DNA of 64,000 bases. It comes from Symbiodinium sp. CCMP2592 (taxonomy: Eukaryota > Sar > Dinophyceae > Suessiales > Symbiodiniaceae). Below, piece after piece: positions 35,525-46,823 of this stretch. Under the pieces are notes generated by a model, which saw nothing but the letters and a program-made list of their open reading frames with translations, made no database searches and had not been told where the DNA came from. Location of the stretch: the NCBI GenBank assembly GCA_905221615.1, contig CAJNDT010003779.1:372001-436000 (forward strand), written 5' to 3'. Position 1 is the first letter of the stretch. Every line of letters begins with the position of its first letter. A program made the translations under genes and the position numbers.

Positions 35525-35616
35525 TAGTAGTAGTGGTAGTAGTAGTAGTAGTAGCAATAGTAGTAGTGGTAGTGGTAGTGGTAGTGGTAGTGGTAGTGGT
35601 AGTGGTAGTGGTAGTG

Positions 35617-35677
<61 letters not shown>

Positions 35678-35703
35678 CAGTAGTAGTAGTCGTAGTAGTG
35701 GTT

Positions 35704-35750
<47 letters not shown>

Positions 35751-35760
35751 CGTAGTAGAG

Positions 35761-35800
<40 letters not shown>

Positions 35801-35935
35801 CAGTAGTAGTAGTAGTAGTAGTAGCAGTAGTCGTAGTAGTCGTAGTAATACTAGTAGTAGTTGTAGTAGTAGTAGCAGTAGTAGTAGCAGCAGTAGTAGT
35901 AGTAGCAGTAGCATTAGTAGTAGTCGTAGTAGCAG
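35458..35935. repeat. TAG trinucleotide microsatellite, block 1
   Basis: About 480 bases of GTA/TAG repeats with GTG, GCA and CGT variants. The poly-Val and poly-Leu ORFs on both strands are artefacts. Confidence 0.9.
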
Positions 35936-35999
35936 TATCATTGTTGTATTGTTATTATTATTGGTAGTCTAGTATAGTAGTAGAAGTATCTGTAGTAGA

Positions 36000-36026
36000 T
36001 GTTGTTGTTGTTCTTCTTCTTGTTCA

Positions 36027-36072
<46 letters not shown>

Positions 36073-36605
36073 GGTGGTGTGGTTCTTCTTGTTGCTGTTG
36101 TTGTTGGGTTTTTTTATCAACTTGTTTGTTGCTGTTGTTGTTTGCTGTGGTTATTGCTATCGTTGCTGTTGTGGCTGTTGTTGCTGCACTTAGACAAACA
36201 CATTCACGCCCTGCTGGTTTGAACGTTTCATACAACAGACCAAATCAAAAAAACAAAGCCAAAACATTTTGCTGCTGTTGCTGCTGCTGTTGCTATGGAT
36301 GTTGTCGTTGCTGTTTTTTCTTTTTTGTTTGGTTGTTGCCGTTGCTGCTGCTGCTGCAGTTATGGTTGGAGTTGTTGTTGTTGTTGTTGTTGCTGCTGCT
36401 GGTTTTGTTGTTGCTGTTGGTGTTGCTGTTGTTGCTGTATGGTGCTGTTATTGTTTGTTGTTGTTTCGTGTTGTTGTGTGGTGTTGTTTTGGCTGTGTGT
36501 GTTGCTGCTGCTTTTCTGGTTGTTGCTGTTGCTGCTGCTGCTGCCGCGATTTTTGTTGTTGGCCATTGTCGTGGCTGTTGCTGCTGCAGTTGTATTACTA
36601 TTATT
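36000..36605. repeat. GTT/GCT trinucleotide block 1
   Basis: GTT runs (36000-36080), then mixed GTT/GCT text. 36290-36600 closely matches 37690-37945. Confidence 0.85.
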
Positions 36606-36619
36606 AATAGTATTTTTTT

Positions 36620-37500
36620 ATCGGAGGGCTGTGAAGAGGTTTTCTTCACATCGGGCTGTTTGTGAACAGTGTTTCTTCACACTTCACAGCTGTGCACAGT
36701 GCCCCTTTTATGCCAGGCGTGTCGCCCATTCACACCGAACGGATGTGGACAGGGTCCATTCAAACGGGCTGTGGAGCGGGACCATTCACACCAGGCTATG
36801 CGGCTGTATGTGGAGGGTGCCCCTTCACACCGGAGGGCTGTGGACAGGGCCCCTTCACGCCAGGCTGTGCGTGGACGGTACCCTTCACACCAAACATGTG
36901 TGAACAGGGACCCTCCACACCAGGTTGGCCGTGGAGGGTGCCCCTTCACGCCGGACGGGTGTGGACAGGGCCCTTCACACCAAATGGCTGTGAACAGGGC
37001 CCCTTCACGCCAGGTTATGCGTGGAGGGTGCCCTTTCACGCCGGACTGGTGTGGACAGGGCCCGTTCACACCAAATGGCTGTGAACAGGGCCCCTTCACG
37101 CCAGGCTGTGCGTGGACGGTGCCCCTTCACACCGGACGGGTGTGAACAGGGCCCCTTCACACTTGACGGGTGTGGACAGGGCCCCTTCACACCGGATGTC
37201 TGTGGACAGGGCCCCTTCACACCAGGCTGTGCGTGGACGGTGCCCCTTCACACCGGACGGGTGTGAACATGGCCCCTTGGCCGTGGACAGGGCCCCTTCA
37301 CACCGGATGTCTGTGGACAGGGCCCCTTCACACCAGGTTGTCCGTGGACGGTGCCCCTTCACACCGGATGTCTGTGAACAGGGCCCCTTTACACCGGCTG
37401 GTCGCGGACAGGGCCCCTTCACGCCGAATGGCTGTGGACAGGTCCTCTTCACACCAGGATGTGTGTGGACAGCACCCCTTCACACCTGGTCTTTGTGGAT
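36620..37500. repeat. 30-bp minisatellite
   Basis: About 29 units of GTGGACAGGGCCCCTTCACA plus a variable CCGGATGTCT-like tail. Because 30 is a multiple of 3 and stops are rare, several frames on both strands stay open (for example a GCGQGPFTPD repeat). There is no codon bias or start context that would favour one frame. Confidence 0.85.
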
Positions 37501-37689
37501 ATATTCCATTCATATTAACCCTTATGTGAAAAAGAAATTTTACACCCGCTATTTGTAAACCGAAAGCACTCGGCTTACACATAGACTCTTCACGCCAACA
37601 ACGATGTAGACAAACACTTTCACGCTCTGCTGGTTTGAGCGTTTAATTCAGATTCAAAAGAACAAAACAAAAAACAAATCCAAAAAATA

Positions 37690-37945
37690 TTGCCGCTGCT
37701 GCTGCCGTTGCTATTGGTGTTGTGGTTGCTGCTTTTTCTTTTTTGTTTGGTTGTTGCCGTTGCTGCAGCTGCTGCAGTTATGGTTGGAGTTGTTGTTGTT
37801 GCTGCTGTTGGTTTTGTTGTTGCTGTTGCTGTTGCTGTTGTTGCTGTATGGTGCTGTTTTCTGGTTGTTGCTGTTGCTGCTGCTGCTGCCGCGATTTTTG
37901 TTGTCGGCCATTGCTGTGGTTGTTGCTGCTGCAGTTGTACTACTA
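37690..37945. repeat. GTT/GCT trinucleotide block 2
   Basis: A shortened copy of 36290-36600, with TTTTCTTTTTTGTTTGGTTG conserved in both. Confidence 0.8.
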
Positions 37946-37952
37946 GTGTTAG

Positions 37953-37984
37953 TAGTAGTAGTAGTAGTAGTTGTTGTAGTAGTT

Positions 37985-38031
<47 letters not shown>

Positions 38032-38032
38032 C

Positions 38033-38101
<69 letters not shown>

Positions 38102-38113
38102 ATAGTATAGCAA

Positions 38114-38183
<70 letters not shown>

Positions 38184-38188
38184 CTTTA

Positions 38189-38235
<47 letters not shown>

Positions 38236-38244
38236 ATACTAGTG

Positions 38245-38278
<34 letters not shown>

Positions 38279-38308
38279 TGGTAGTGGTAGTGGTAGTGGT
38301 AGTGGTAC

Positions 38309-38394
<86 letters not shown>

Positions 38395-38477
38395 CTAGTG
38401 GTAGTAGTAGTAGTAGTAGAAGTAGTAGTCGTAGTAGTAGTGGTAGTAGTAGTGTAGTAGTAGTAGTAGAAGTAGAA

Positions 38478-38539
<62 letters not shown>

Positions 38540-38550
38540 AGTAGTAGTAG
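37953..38550. repeat. TAG trinucleotide microsatellite, block 2
   Basis: About 600 bases of TAG repeats. It ends 250 bases before the methyltransferase start codon. Confidence 0.9.
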
Positions 38551-38802
38551 CTGGCACCCAGTCCTCATTTCAAGGTCACAATGTGGTGGCATCAGACGTG
38601 GGCAGCAGGCGGGATAGCGGCTTCGGTTCGCCATCGGAGAGGATTGCTCCATGATTTGCAAGCATGCAGGCCGTGGCGGCTTTCTTTAGAGCCTCTAGAG
38701 CTCAGAAACAAAACACCAACACGCACCACCTTAGACAGCTAGCTAAAGTCTAGAGTCTATAGAGTGTAGTGTCGACACAGTGGACGAAGCATCCCTTGTG
38801 TG

Positions 38803-39585
38803 ATGTTGAAGCCCACGCGCCGGCTTCGCGGCAAGCGCCCCGGCGACTCGTCGTTGTCGAGGCCAACAGCTGCGAAGTCGAGAGCACAGCCAGCAGAGGT
38901 AGTGGCGGACGACACAGACGACACAGCAGTGCCACCAGTTGACCGCGAAACCTTGCTGCAGAAGCTGTTTCGCTGGCCGAGACACGTCCTGCACGTGTGG
39001 TCTAGATGGCGCGGTGTTCGGGACCGCACAAGGCCAGAAGACTGGGCTCAGGCAGCAGAGGCGATAGTGGCGGAATCTCGCGCAACTGGTTACCCTGCAG
39101 TCAACGGGGCCGCATGTGCCGACCAGTGCGCTTCGAGCATGTCTAGCCTCTTCAAGCGCATGCAGGAGATGAGCATGAGCACCGCCTTCTCCGGCATCGA
39201 CACGCCGTCCACAGCCTTGTTGGCTTTGGGTGCCGGCCTCTGCGAAGAGCTCGGGTTGGACCCAGAGCACATACCGCGCCCGCGCAACCTCTTCGCCATA
39301 GAATGGCTGGCTGCGTCTCAAGCAGAACTCCTGCTGCACCCTCACGGGCCGGAGCATGTATTCGGCAACATAGAGGACTTTTGGCGACCAGCACTGCGAG
39401 ACAAGGTGAAAGGGCTGCTGGACATGGCAAGCGTGACGGAGATTTTCGTGCCCCTCTTGAAGCAGCACGCGGCAGATGTTGTCGCTGACCAAGCCTACTG
39501 CATTAAGCACAGGAGGTGGTGCAAGGCGGGCGTGCAAGAGAAGCGGACCAAGAGAATGATAAGAAGGAGAGAAATGAAAAGAGAG

Positions 39586-39624
<39 letters not shown>

Positions 39625-40943
39625 AGTAGAGAAAGATATAAAGTATGTAAACCAAAGAAATTCACACAGTGACTTAAAGAAGGTTTCCAAAAAACTCCCT
39701 AATATAGGTAGGAAGAAAAGCTTAAGAGAACCGTGCGTCCTACAATTGAAGGTTTTCTTCTTCCCTGCTCGTGGTTCTCCGTCTCTTTCCTTTTCTCTCT
39801 CTCTTTTCGGTGCTGCCGCTGTCTCTCACTTTCTCTCTCCAGGTCGAGCCAGCGCGTCTTCACGTGGCAGGGACGCCCTGCACTGACTTTTCGCAGAAGG
39901 GTTTGATGATGGGTGTGGAAGGACAGTCCTTCGCCTTTCTGCTGGCATGGACAGCCATGCGAGCACGTCTGCAGGAAGAGTTGGTGATACAGGAAAACGT
40001 GGCGCCGTTTCCAGTGTCCTTGCTGTGCACTTTGCTTGGTTTCCTGTACCATATAGACACCTGCGAGTTGGATCCAGCAGAGTGCGGCTGGCCAGTCAGC
40101 CGCCGTCGGAGGTGGACCATTTTGAGGCACAAGGGCAAAACAAAAGGGGCCACGACTCCATGGTCCATTTTCGGCCGGCTTTTCCAAGCTGAGCTTGTGT
40201 TCGGCTGGTGCCACCGGCTCGGAGATGGCACGCCTCCATGGGATGTCTTCTTTACAAGCAGCCGGGAGTGCTTGTACAAGGAGCTAACCTGGGCTTGCGG
40301 AAGGCCTGGTAGCGCAGCCTCAGACACGGGCTGCGTCTTTGCTTCTTTGGAAGAGTTCGAGGCTGCCAGCACAGAAGCTGTCGCAGAAGAGTTCTATCGA
40401 GCACTGACGGGTTCCGAGCAGGAACGCCTGCAGCACTTCCGGGAAGGAGCGCCTGGCATGGTCTACTCCTTGAACCAGAATCCGTCAGTGTGCTTCACGT
40501 GCTCGAAGAGCAACACGTTGCAGACGCTGATTCGGAACATGGGCATCTTGTGGTGCCTTGACCTGCAGTCTACATTGCTTAAGGTGCATGTTCGAGCAGT
40601 GTGTCTTGATTGGTGCGCGAGTCAAAACTGATTTTGTTCCAGGTCGGATCACCATGGCAGGTGGCTCACGGCTGAGGAGACCTGCTTGGCCCAGGGCTTT
40701 CCAACGAGGACAGCTCTGTCGGGCAATGTGCCCATGTGTAGCTTTGCTTGTAGCGACAACAGCTCACTTGAGCGAAGCAGGGCGGCGCAGACCGGACAAG
40801 CCGGCAATGCAATGCATGCCATGGTCTGCGGCATCGCTATTTTGTTTTGCGTTGCAGAAGTGCAGCCACAACAGACGACGGTTGCACGCCATCGCTTGGG
40901 TAGTCTTGTGCGGCGCTTGGGCGCTGAGTGGGGGTCACCGTGA
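38803..40943 (+). CDS. Cytosine-5 DNA methyltransferase (three exons)
   Basis: Exons 38803-39525, 39843-40552 and 40643-40943 give 577 residues in phase. The enzyme would transfer a methyl group from S-adenosylmethionine to carbon 5 of cytosine in DNA. Motif I is TAFSGIDTPSTALLALG (F129-D133), motif II includes AIEW (E167), motif IV is AGTPCTDFS with catalytic C254, motif VI is QENV (E292), motif VIII is VSRRRRW (R328-R331), motif IX is GRWLTAEE...QGFP (W485-P498) and motif X is GQAGNAM (G532-N533). All key residues are present. The first intron (317 bases) has a GC donor, the second a GT donor; joining exon 2 to 3 recreates LW|SDHHGRWLT. The N-terminal 120 residues are basic and lack a recognisable reader domain. 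The target recognition region between VIII and IX is normal in size. Related methyltransferases are known inside dinoflagellate retrotransposons; no reverse transcriptase gene adjoins this one. Confidence 0.85.
39575..39842 (+). other. Intron with complementary AG-rich and CT-rich tracts
   Basis: In methyltransferase intron 1, an AG-rich tract (39575-39640, GAGAGAGAGAGA core) faces a CT-rich tract (39780-39842) before the acceptor. In RNA they could pair and loop out the middle. Confidence 0.5.
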
Positions 40944-41336
40944 TACATGGCAGCATGGCGCAGCATGCCTATTGACTGTGCTGCCTGCAAATGCAGAGCA
41001 GCGATCTGAAGAGTGCCCTTTGCAAGTGGCTTGCACGAGAGTTTCGAGCTGACAGCTTTCCCTGCAAAAAAACAACTGGCATTCGAGGAAAGTTCGGAGC
41101 ATTTCTGCAAGCGAATATGCAAGCAAACATGCACATGGCTGTAGAGCGCAGTTTTTCAGTGGCTTGAGAGCTTTGAGAGCTCACGTGTGCAGTGATCCTG
41201 TTGTGCGTGCATGTCGGGCCATGCACAGAGTCTCAGCTTGAATGATCCGCTATGCCATGCCTGCGAGATCTCAGACATGTCAAACTGTGCATGAAACCCA
41301 ACAACAATGTGACCAGGTGCTCTGGACTTAGGGCTT
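40944..41336. other. Spacer between methyltransferase and next gene
   Basis: No repeat or convincing ORF is seen. The end of the methyltransferase transcript and the start of the next gene should lie here. Confidence 0.35.
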
Positions 41337-44300
41337 TTGAAATTGAGTCAGCATCGTCATCCGAGGCCAGTGGGCGGCATGGAAGCTGCCCAAGCTCTTT
41401 TATGGGGGCAGCGATCGCTGAGTGAGCGCTTCGGCGCTTTGCAGGGTCGCGAGCTACAAGAGAGGGTTTTCCAGACGTACCAGGCGTGCCCTTGTGCATT
41501 GTCAAGACTTCGAATGATTCGCGGTTGGGCTAGCAGCATTCCGAGTGATGATTGGGCTTCAGGTTCCAGAATGCAACGAGGGGCTGGTGTCCGTTCCGTG
41601 GTTCAAGAATGGCAGCCGCAACATCGTCCGGCACAGCATCAACAGCCGTAAACAGGCGTCCGTCAAGGCCTTGTACATGAAGGGCATTCTGACCCACGGA
41701 ATCATGACGGGCTGCAGAGGGGAGGCGTGGCTCGTGGCGAGCCTTGCTTTAGATATGAGGCCTTGCGTTTGGCAGTGGATGGAGGACGACTTTGAAAGCT
41801 GGGAATCATTCTAAGGCCAAGCAATGCCTCGCAGCCCTACCAAGCCATCACTTTTGGTACGCTGCTAAGCCCTCAGTTTGCCCGCGGGCCCTCAGCTGTG
41901 TTGCGCGCACCCTGCCGCCATGTGTGGGTTGCATGAGATACGTTGTCCTTGTGACGAGGAGTGAAGCCTTCTACGACGCCATCGACCAAGCTCCAAACAA
42001 TGCACAGGTGCTCGCCACCCTGAAATTCGGGCTGCAAGCCCGTGTGCTGTACGCAGACACGCCGGCAGACGTGCTCACGCATGATACTGAGTGTCCGCGT
42101 GCTGCGTCATGCGTCATGCGTAGACAGACAGTTGTCGAGTGTGTATGTACGTGTGTGCAGACAGAGCTGATCAAGGTATTTGCGGGATGTCAACAATCGT
42201 TGGCATGGCGGTGCCAACATCTCCTTCCACGAGCTTGTCATGGGAGCCGATGACGTAGACCAGGCTAGGAGTGGGGGGACGGTGGGGGGGGGGTAGTGAC
42301 GGGGTATAGTGGGTAAACGAGGGGAAGGGGCGGGTTAAAACAACGGCAATGTTCCTGGTATCCATGTACAATGCATCAGACTTAAGGTGTCCGCCCTCGG
42401 ACACCTTAACAATTTGTGTGTGCAACGGCAACATATTCTCATGATGCTGGCTTGTGCTGGGGGCTGTTTGCTTAGAATCGGGGCAGGGGAGGGGAAGGAG
42501 GTGGCAGGAAGGGCCACATTTTGGACACGGCGTGTTTTCCATGCTTTACCGCCCTGAATCTTGATCGCAGTAGAGTAGACTGACATGAGGACGCTGTTTT
42601 CAAAAGGGTGCTTCCTCGGGCCGAGGAAGCACCCTTCCTCGGGACTATATAGTTATACTTCCTAGTCAGCCATTTCATACATATTAATGCACGCCATATT
42701 GGCAATGACATGCTGGCAGGCTTGGAGAAGCTATGCGGACAGGGCGTCCATAACCAGCAGGAATTCCAACTATCACGAGGAGATGATGTCCTGGCTCGCG
42801 TCCAGCGAGTTTAAGGACACTGTGGCATTGGAGATTAGAACGGTCTGCGTCAAGCTCGCTTAAGTTTCGCTTGCGCTGGCCCTGATCGTCCCGTGTAGTT
42901 ACAACAGTTACACATGATGTTTCGCACATAATTTGGACAGACACTGCCGCAGGAAAAGTACTCTGCCCAGAGCTTCAAGACAGCGCGGGCTCTCCGCAAC
43001 AAGCTCAAGTCGTTTGGCATCTTGAAAGACTGGGACGAATTCTTCGGCTCGGAGACGGACTTTCTGAATGAGAACCTAACCAAGCACGAACATGTGATGA
43101 GCAACATGAACAGTTTTGCCACACTACTGGATTCACGATTCAGCGGTCAGAGCAATTCTGACTTGGGACCCGTGTTGCTGGAAGCCTGTAAGTTTTGCGT
43201 CGGGGTTCCCAGCATGTTGCAACAAGCATATGTGCAATGATTTTGGAAGGGTTCAGCTGTAAGTCTACAGAAGGGCGATTGGGGTGACGCAGGTTCCATT
43301 GATGCAAGTCCAGCTCGGTGGCAAAAGCCGTCGTCACCCACCGTTCATCTTCGTGAAGGGCGCCGAGTCCCAGATGTTCCAAGAGTGCCAGGAGAGACTT
43401 TGCTGTCCGGTGGCTGGTGCATTGTTCATTCGGAAATTGAGCACAGCCGGTGCCGCTGCTCAAGCGGCTGGTAATCGGAAAAGAGCGTTGGTGCCAGACC
43501 TTTCCCCTGCAGTGCAGAAGCGTGCAAAGGCCAAAGCCAAAGGCCAACCGAAGTCGAAGGGCAAGGCTGCCAAGCAAGTTTTGGCGCCCGGGGAGTCAGC
43601 GCAAACTTTGGAGGCCGACGTGGAGTTCGCGCCGCTGGCCAATGCGAGTGAAGCAGAGGCACCGGGCCATCGCCAGCGGCTTTGGCTGGACGACCTCATC
43701 GCTGCTTTGAACCGCTGCAGCGGCGCTCCCTTCCAGGCTGCATACCAGAAGTTGATGCAGACCCCTGGCTCCAGCCACCTCATGGGCAACCTGATCTCCT
43801 ATGCCCTGGAGTTTTGCTTTGTAGGGAAAGTCGTCGTTGGAAAGAAATGCATGAAGGATTGGAGCTCGCTCCGACCAGCATTGCAAGACATCCTGCATGC
43901 GGCCTTGCGGAAAGCCAATGCTGAGCTACCTGCAGGTGACTCCATGGAAGAAGTGCTGGCCAAGCTGGTGGACGAGCTGGCTCGCAGTGGCAAAGCGCCT
44001 CCGACGGCGGAAGCTGCAACAACCGAAACACCACTCGCAAGGAATAAGACCATCATCGCAGACAAGCAGAAGACGGCAGCGTGCAAGAAGTTCCTTACGC
44101 AGAACAACGACAAGAATTTCTTGAAGCATCCAGCCCTCGTCTCGACTATGAAGCATGTTCGCGAGGTTCACTGCCAATGCCCACAACCGGGCCAGTGGGA
44201 TGCCCCAGCAGATGGCTTTTGTGATTTGCACGATCGCAAGATGCACAACACCTTGAGCAACTTGGTTTGGAGCGTGGCAAAGACGCTGGAGAGCGAAGAC

Positions 44301-46823
44301 TTGATCCCGGCGGCAGTGTCCGATGTGGGCAATGCGGCACTCGCCCTGACCGTCTTTGTGGATGACGCGCAGAGAAAGGCCACCAACCAGGACTGAGAGT
44401 CCGTAGAGCAGAGTCTTTTGTTGCCAGAGTTCTGGTTGGATACGACCCCGTGGCGCTTGCAGTGGCGGGGTTTAGGAGTAGGGGGACGGGGGGGGGGGGT
44501 AGTGACGGGGTATAGTGGGTAAACGAGGGGAAGGGGCGGGTTAAAACAACGGCAATGTTCCTGGTATCCATGTACAATGCATCAGACTTAAGGTGTCCGC
44601 CCTCGGACACCTTAACAACTTGTGTGTGCAACGGCAACATATTCTCATGATGCTCGCTTGTGCTGGGGGCTGTTTGCTTAGAATCGGGGCAGGGGAGGGG
44701 AAGGAGGTGGCAGGAAGGGCCACATTTTGGACACTGCGTGTTTTCCATGCTTTACCGCCCTAAATCCTGATCGCAGTAGAGTAGACTGACATGAGGACGA
44801 GGCACCCGCCCTGTATGACATGCTGGGAAAGGACGCCAAATTTCTGTTGGTATCGATGGAAGCCACTGAAGCCGCCACCAGCGACGAAAGCGATCAACCC
44901 TTGTTGCAGAGTTCTACGGACAAGCAGACAACAGCGTCAGGCTCGACGAAGCCAGCCGCCATGGCGGTTGTGGCTGAGAAGGAGCCTGAGGCTGTTGAGA
45001 TGCAGAAGGTTGCGGAGGCTTCGGATGCTCCTCGCACGAATGTTGCCGCTGCCTCTTCCACTCCAGAGACTGCGGTGGAGGAAGCGAAGATTGTCCAGTC
45101 CGAGGAGGCCGTGGCTGCGGTGAAGGAAGCGAAGACCGTCCAGTCCGATGAGGTCGCGGAGGCGAAGCACCCCCAGGAGCCTGCCGATTCCGCGGAAGCG
45201 AAGAAGCCGAAGACTGCGAAGAAGCCCGAGATGTGTCTCAATGAGAAGGCCGTGCAGATGTGCATCCTCAGTCGACCCAGATATTTGTTCAAGTGCATCC
45301 ACATGCTGATCCAGATGCCGGCGTCGCATAAAGAGGCTGCTGTGAGAAAATTTGCGAAGATGGACGACCTCTCAATGAAATGCGCGCAATCATTGCTCCG
45401 CGTGCTCGACTTCCTCTGCGACGAGGCTTCGGATGACTACATCCTGGAGCTCGAGTCCTGCTTGAACCGCCGTGTGACAGAATGCCTCCATGACTTTGAG
45501 CAGGCGACGCATTGCTGGTCAACATCATGGGCCAAAGTGTTGTCCGTAACGGTGTCCCGCTTGCAGAATAAGGCCGACGCGGACTACGATGCTGAATCCA
45601 TGATGAAGGTGCTCCCTGCTATCAAAGCTGTGCTCAAGGCCACCGTGCCCTTGCCTGATAGGGGAGCAGACGGCAAAGAAGGTCAGGAAGCGGCTTCTAG
45701 CAACGTTGACCCCGCGACTGGTGGTGCAAACGCAACCGACCAACCGCCCAGCTTGCAGAGCATCTACGACATCGATGCTGTGGGGTCCAGCGGGACAACC
45801 GTCCTGGATATCATGTCCATCCAATCGCAGGTGGAAGCCCATCTGATGCTTTGGGCAGGGTGTCTGCCCCAGCTCAAACATGGGGTTTTGCAGAAGTGCG
45901 CAAGCTGTTGTTACTGCATGTCGTTGCAGTGAACCTGTGATATTTGATGGCGGAGGCAGAAGTCCTCTGCGGAGCTGCTGCGCATCATGGTCGCGGATCA
46001 GAAGAGCAACGTCATGATCAAGATGCAGAACCTGGAGCCCACACTGGGTGGGGCGAAAATCTTCGCCTTCGGACGTGTGAGCACGGAGCGAAGTGTGAAG
46101 TCCGTGAAGGCATCGAGGACCGAGTGGAGTTTGTTTCAATGTCATGCTTGTGCGAGTCCAGTCCCCCGCCGCACAAACCAAGGTCGCATCGGCGACTTTC
46201 GGAACGCTAGACATCGACTTTTGGATGAGCGGAGACGGATATAACCGAGCCACATCTTTGTGCCCGTGCGCGGTGTGGCTTGTCAAACCGGGCTACGACT
46301 TGAAACGAGCGATGTTTGATTGCATCTACGATGAAGATGTCATCGAGTTTCCGGACTCGCCGGAAGCCCAGACTTTAGACCTTACTCACGTAGCTCTGGT
46401 TTTACGTGCTTGAGTTCTAAGTTGCCGAGTGACAATCAAGGCATGGACGGACCCAACAGGTTCACATGCGCTATCATTACATTGAGCTGCGCACGCAGGC
46501 AGGTACGGTCACGCATGTGAGTGTCGTGATTCATTTATCTGCGGTGGTGGGGGTGGGCTGACAGGGCTGACAGTGCTGACGTGTCCCGCCAGGCGATTGA
46601 GACGCTAGTGCAGAAGGGCACGGACCCAGACACCTCGCTTCTTTGCACACGTGCCTGGATGGCTCATGAGAAGGATCCCAAGCACAAACTCGGGGGTGGC
46701 TCGAACCCCCCGTGGAAGAAGGTGGCTTCTCCGGATGAGCCGATGAAAGCAGAGCCATCAGCTGATGAAAAGCTGTTGATGGACATCAATGCTCCACGCC
46801 ATTGTGCCCATTTGCTGAAGTGA
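41337..46823 (+). CDS. Large multi-exon gene, unrecognised product
   Basis: Coding segments in phase are 41376(?)-41483, 41563-about 41800, an uncertain exon near 41950-42060, about 42177-42263, 42720-42842, 42953-43187, 43309-44390, 44802-45895, 45956-46076, 46162-46398, 46460-46498 and 46593-46823. Joins such as ADDVDQ|AWRSYAD, EIRT|EKYSAQ, FGR|SPAAQT and HVAL|VHMRYHY read smoothly. Donors are mixed GT, GC and one GA (44391). The protein would exceed 1100 residues. The exon at 43309 has a lysine-rich stretch (KRAKAKAKGQPKSKGKAAK) and a CQCPQPGQWD...CDLH pair; the exon at 44802 has alanine/glutamate-rich repeats (EAKIVQSEE, EAKTVQSDE) before a folded domain. I recognise no catalytic motif. 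Two introns carry copies of the same 320-base repeat. It runs in the same direction as the methyltransferase and the transposase-like gene. Confidence 0.5.
42266..42590 (+). repeat. 320-base intronic repeat, copy 1
   Basis: It begins in a G-rich tract (GGGGGGACGGTGGG) and ends CATGAGGACG. It matches 44472-44798 with only a few differences. It contains a perfect 12-bp hairpin (42382-42409, loop CCCT). It fills most of the intron 42264-42719. Confidence 0.75.
42606..42634. repeat. Perfect hairpin in an intron
   Basis: GGGTGCTTCCTCGG pairs with CCGAGGAAGCACCC around a single G. It lies just after intronic repeat copy 1, in the same intron. Confidence 0.7.
44472..44798 (+). repeat. 320-base intronic repeat, copy 2
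   Basis: Near-identical to 42266-42590, with the same hairpin at 44588-44615. It lies in the predicted intron 44391-44801, and its 3' end directly precedes the acceptor GACGAG|GCA. Its minus strand keeps an ORF with CPKCG in both copies, but this is probably chance. Confidence 0.75.

Noticed and set aside
35408-38557. Poly-valine, poly-leucine and serine-rich ORFs
   Set aside because: These are direct readings of TAG and GTT/GCT microsatellites on both strands.
42171-44748. Minus-strand ORFs starting MENT(P/Q)CPKCG in both intronic repeats as a zinc-ribbon gene
   Set aside because: The ORF is shared only because the repeat is duplicated, it ends in proline-rich text from a G-rich tract, and the + strand intron explains the location better.
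46690-46715. T-arm-like GGGTGGCTCGAACCCCCC
   Set aside because: It lies inside a well-supported coding exon and the stem and loop lengths do not fit a tRNA.
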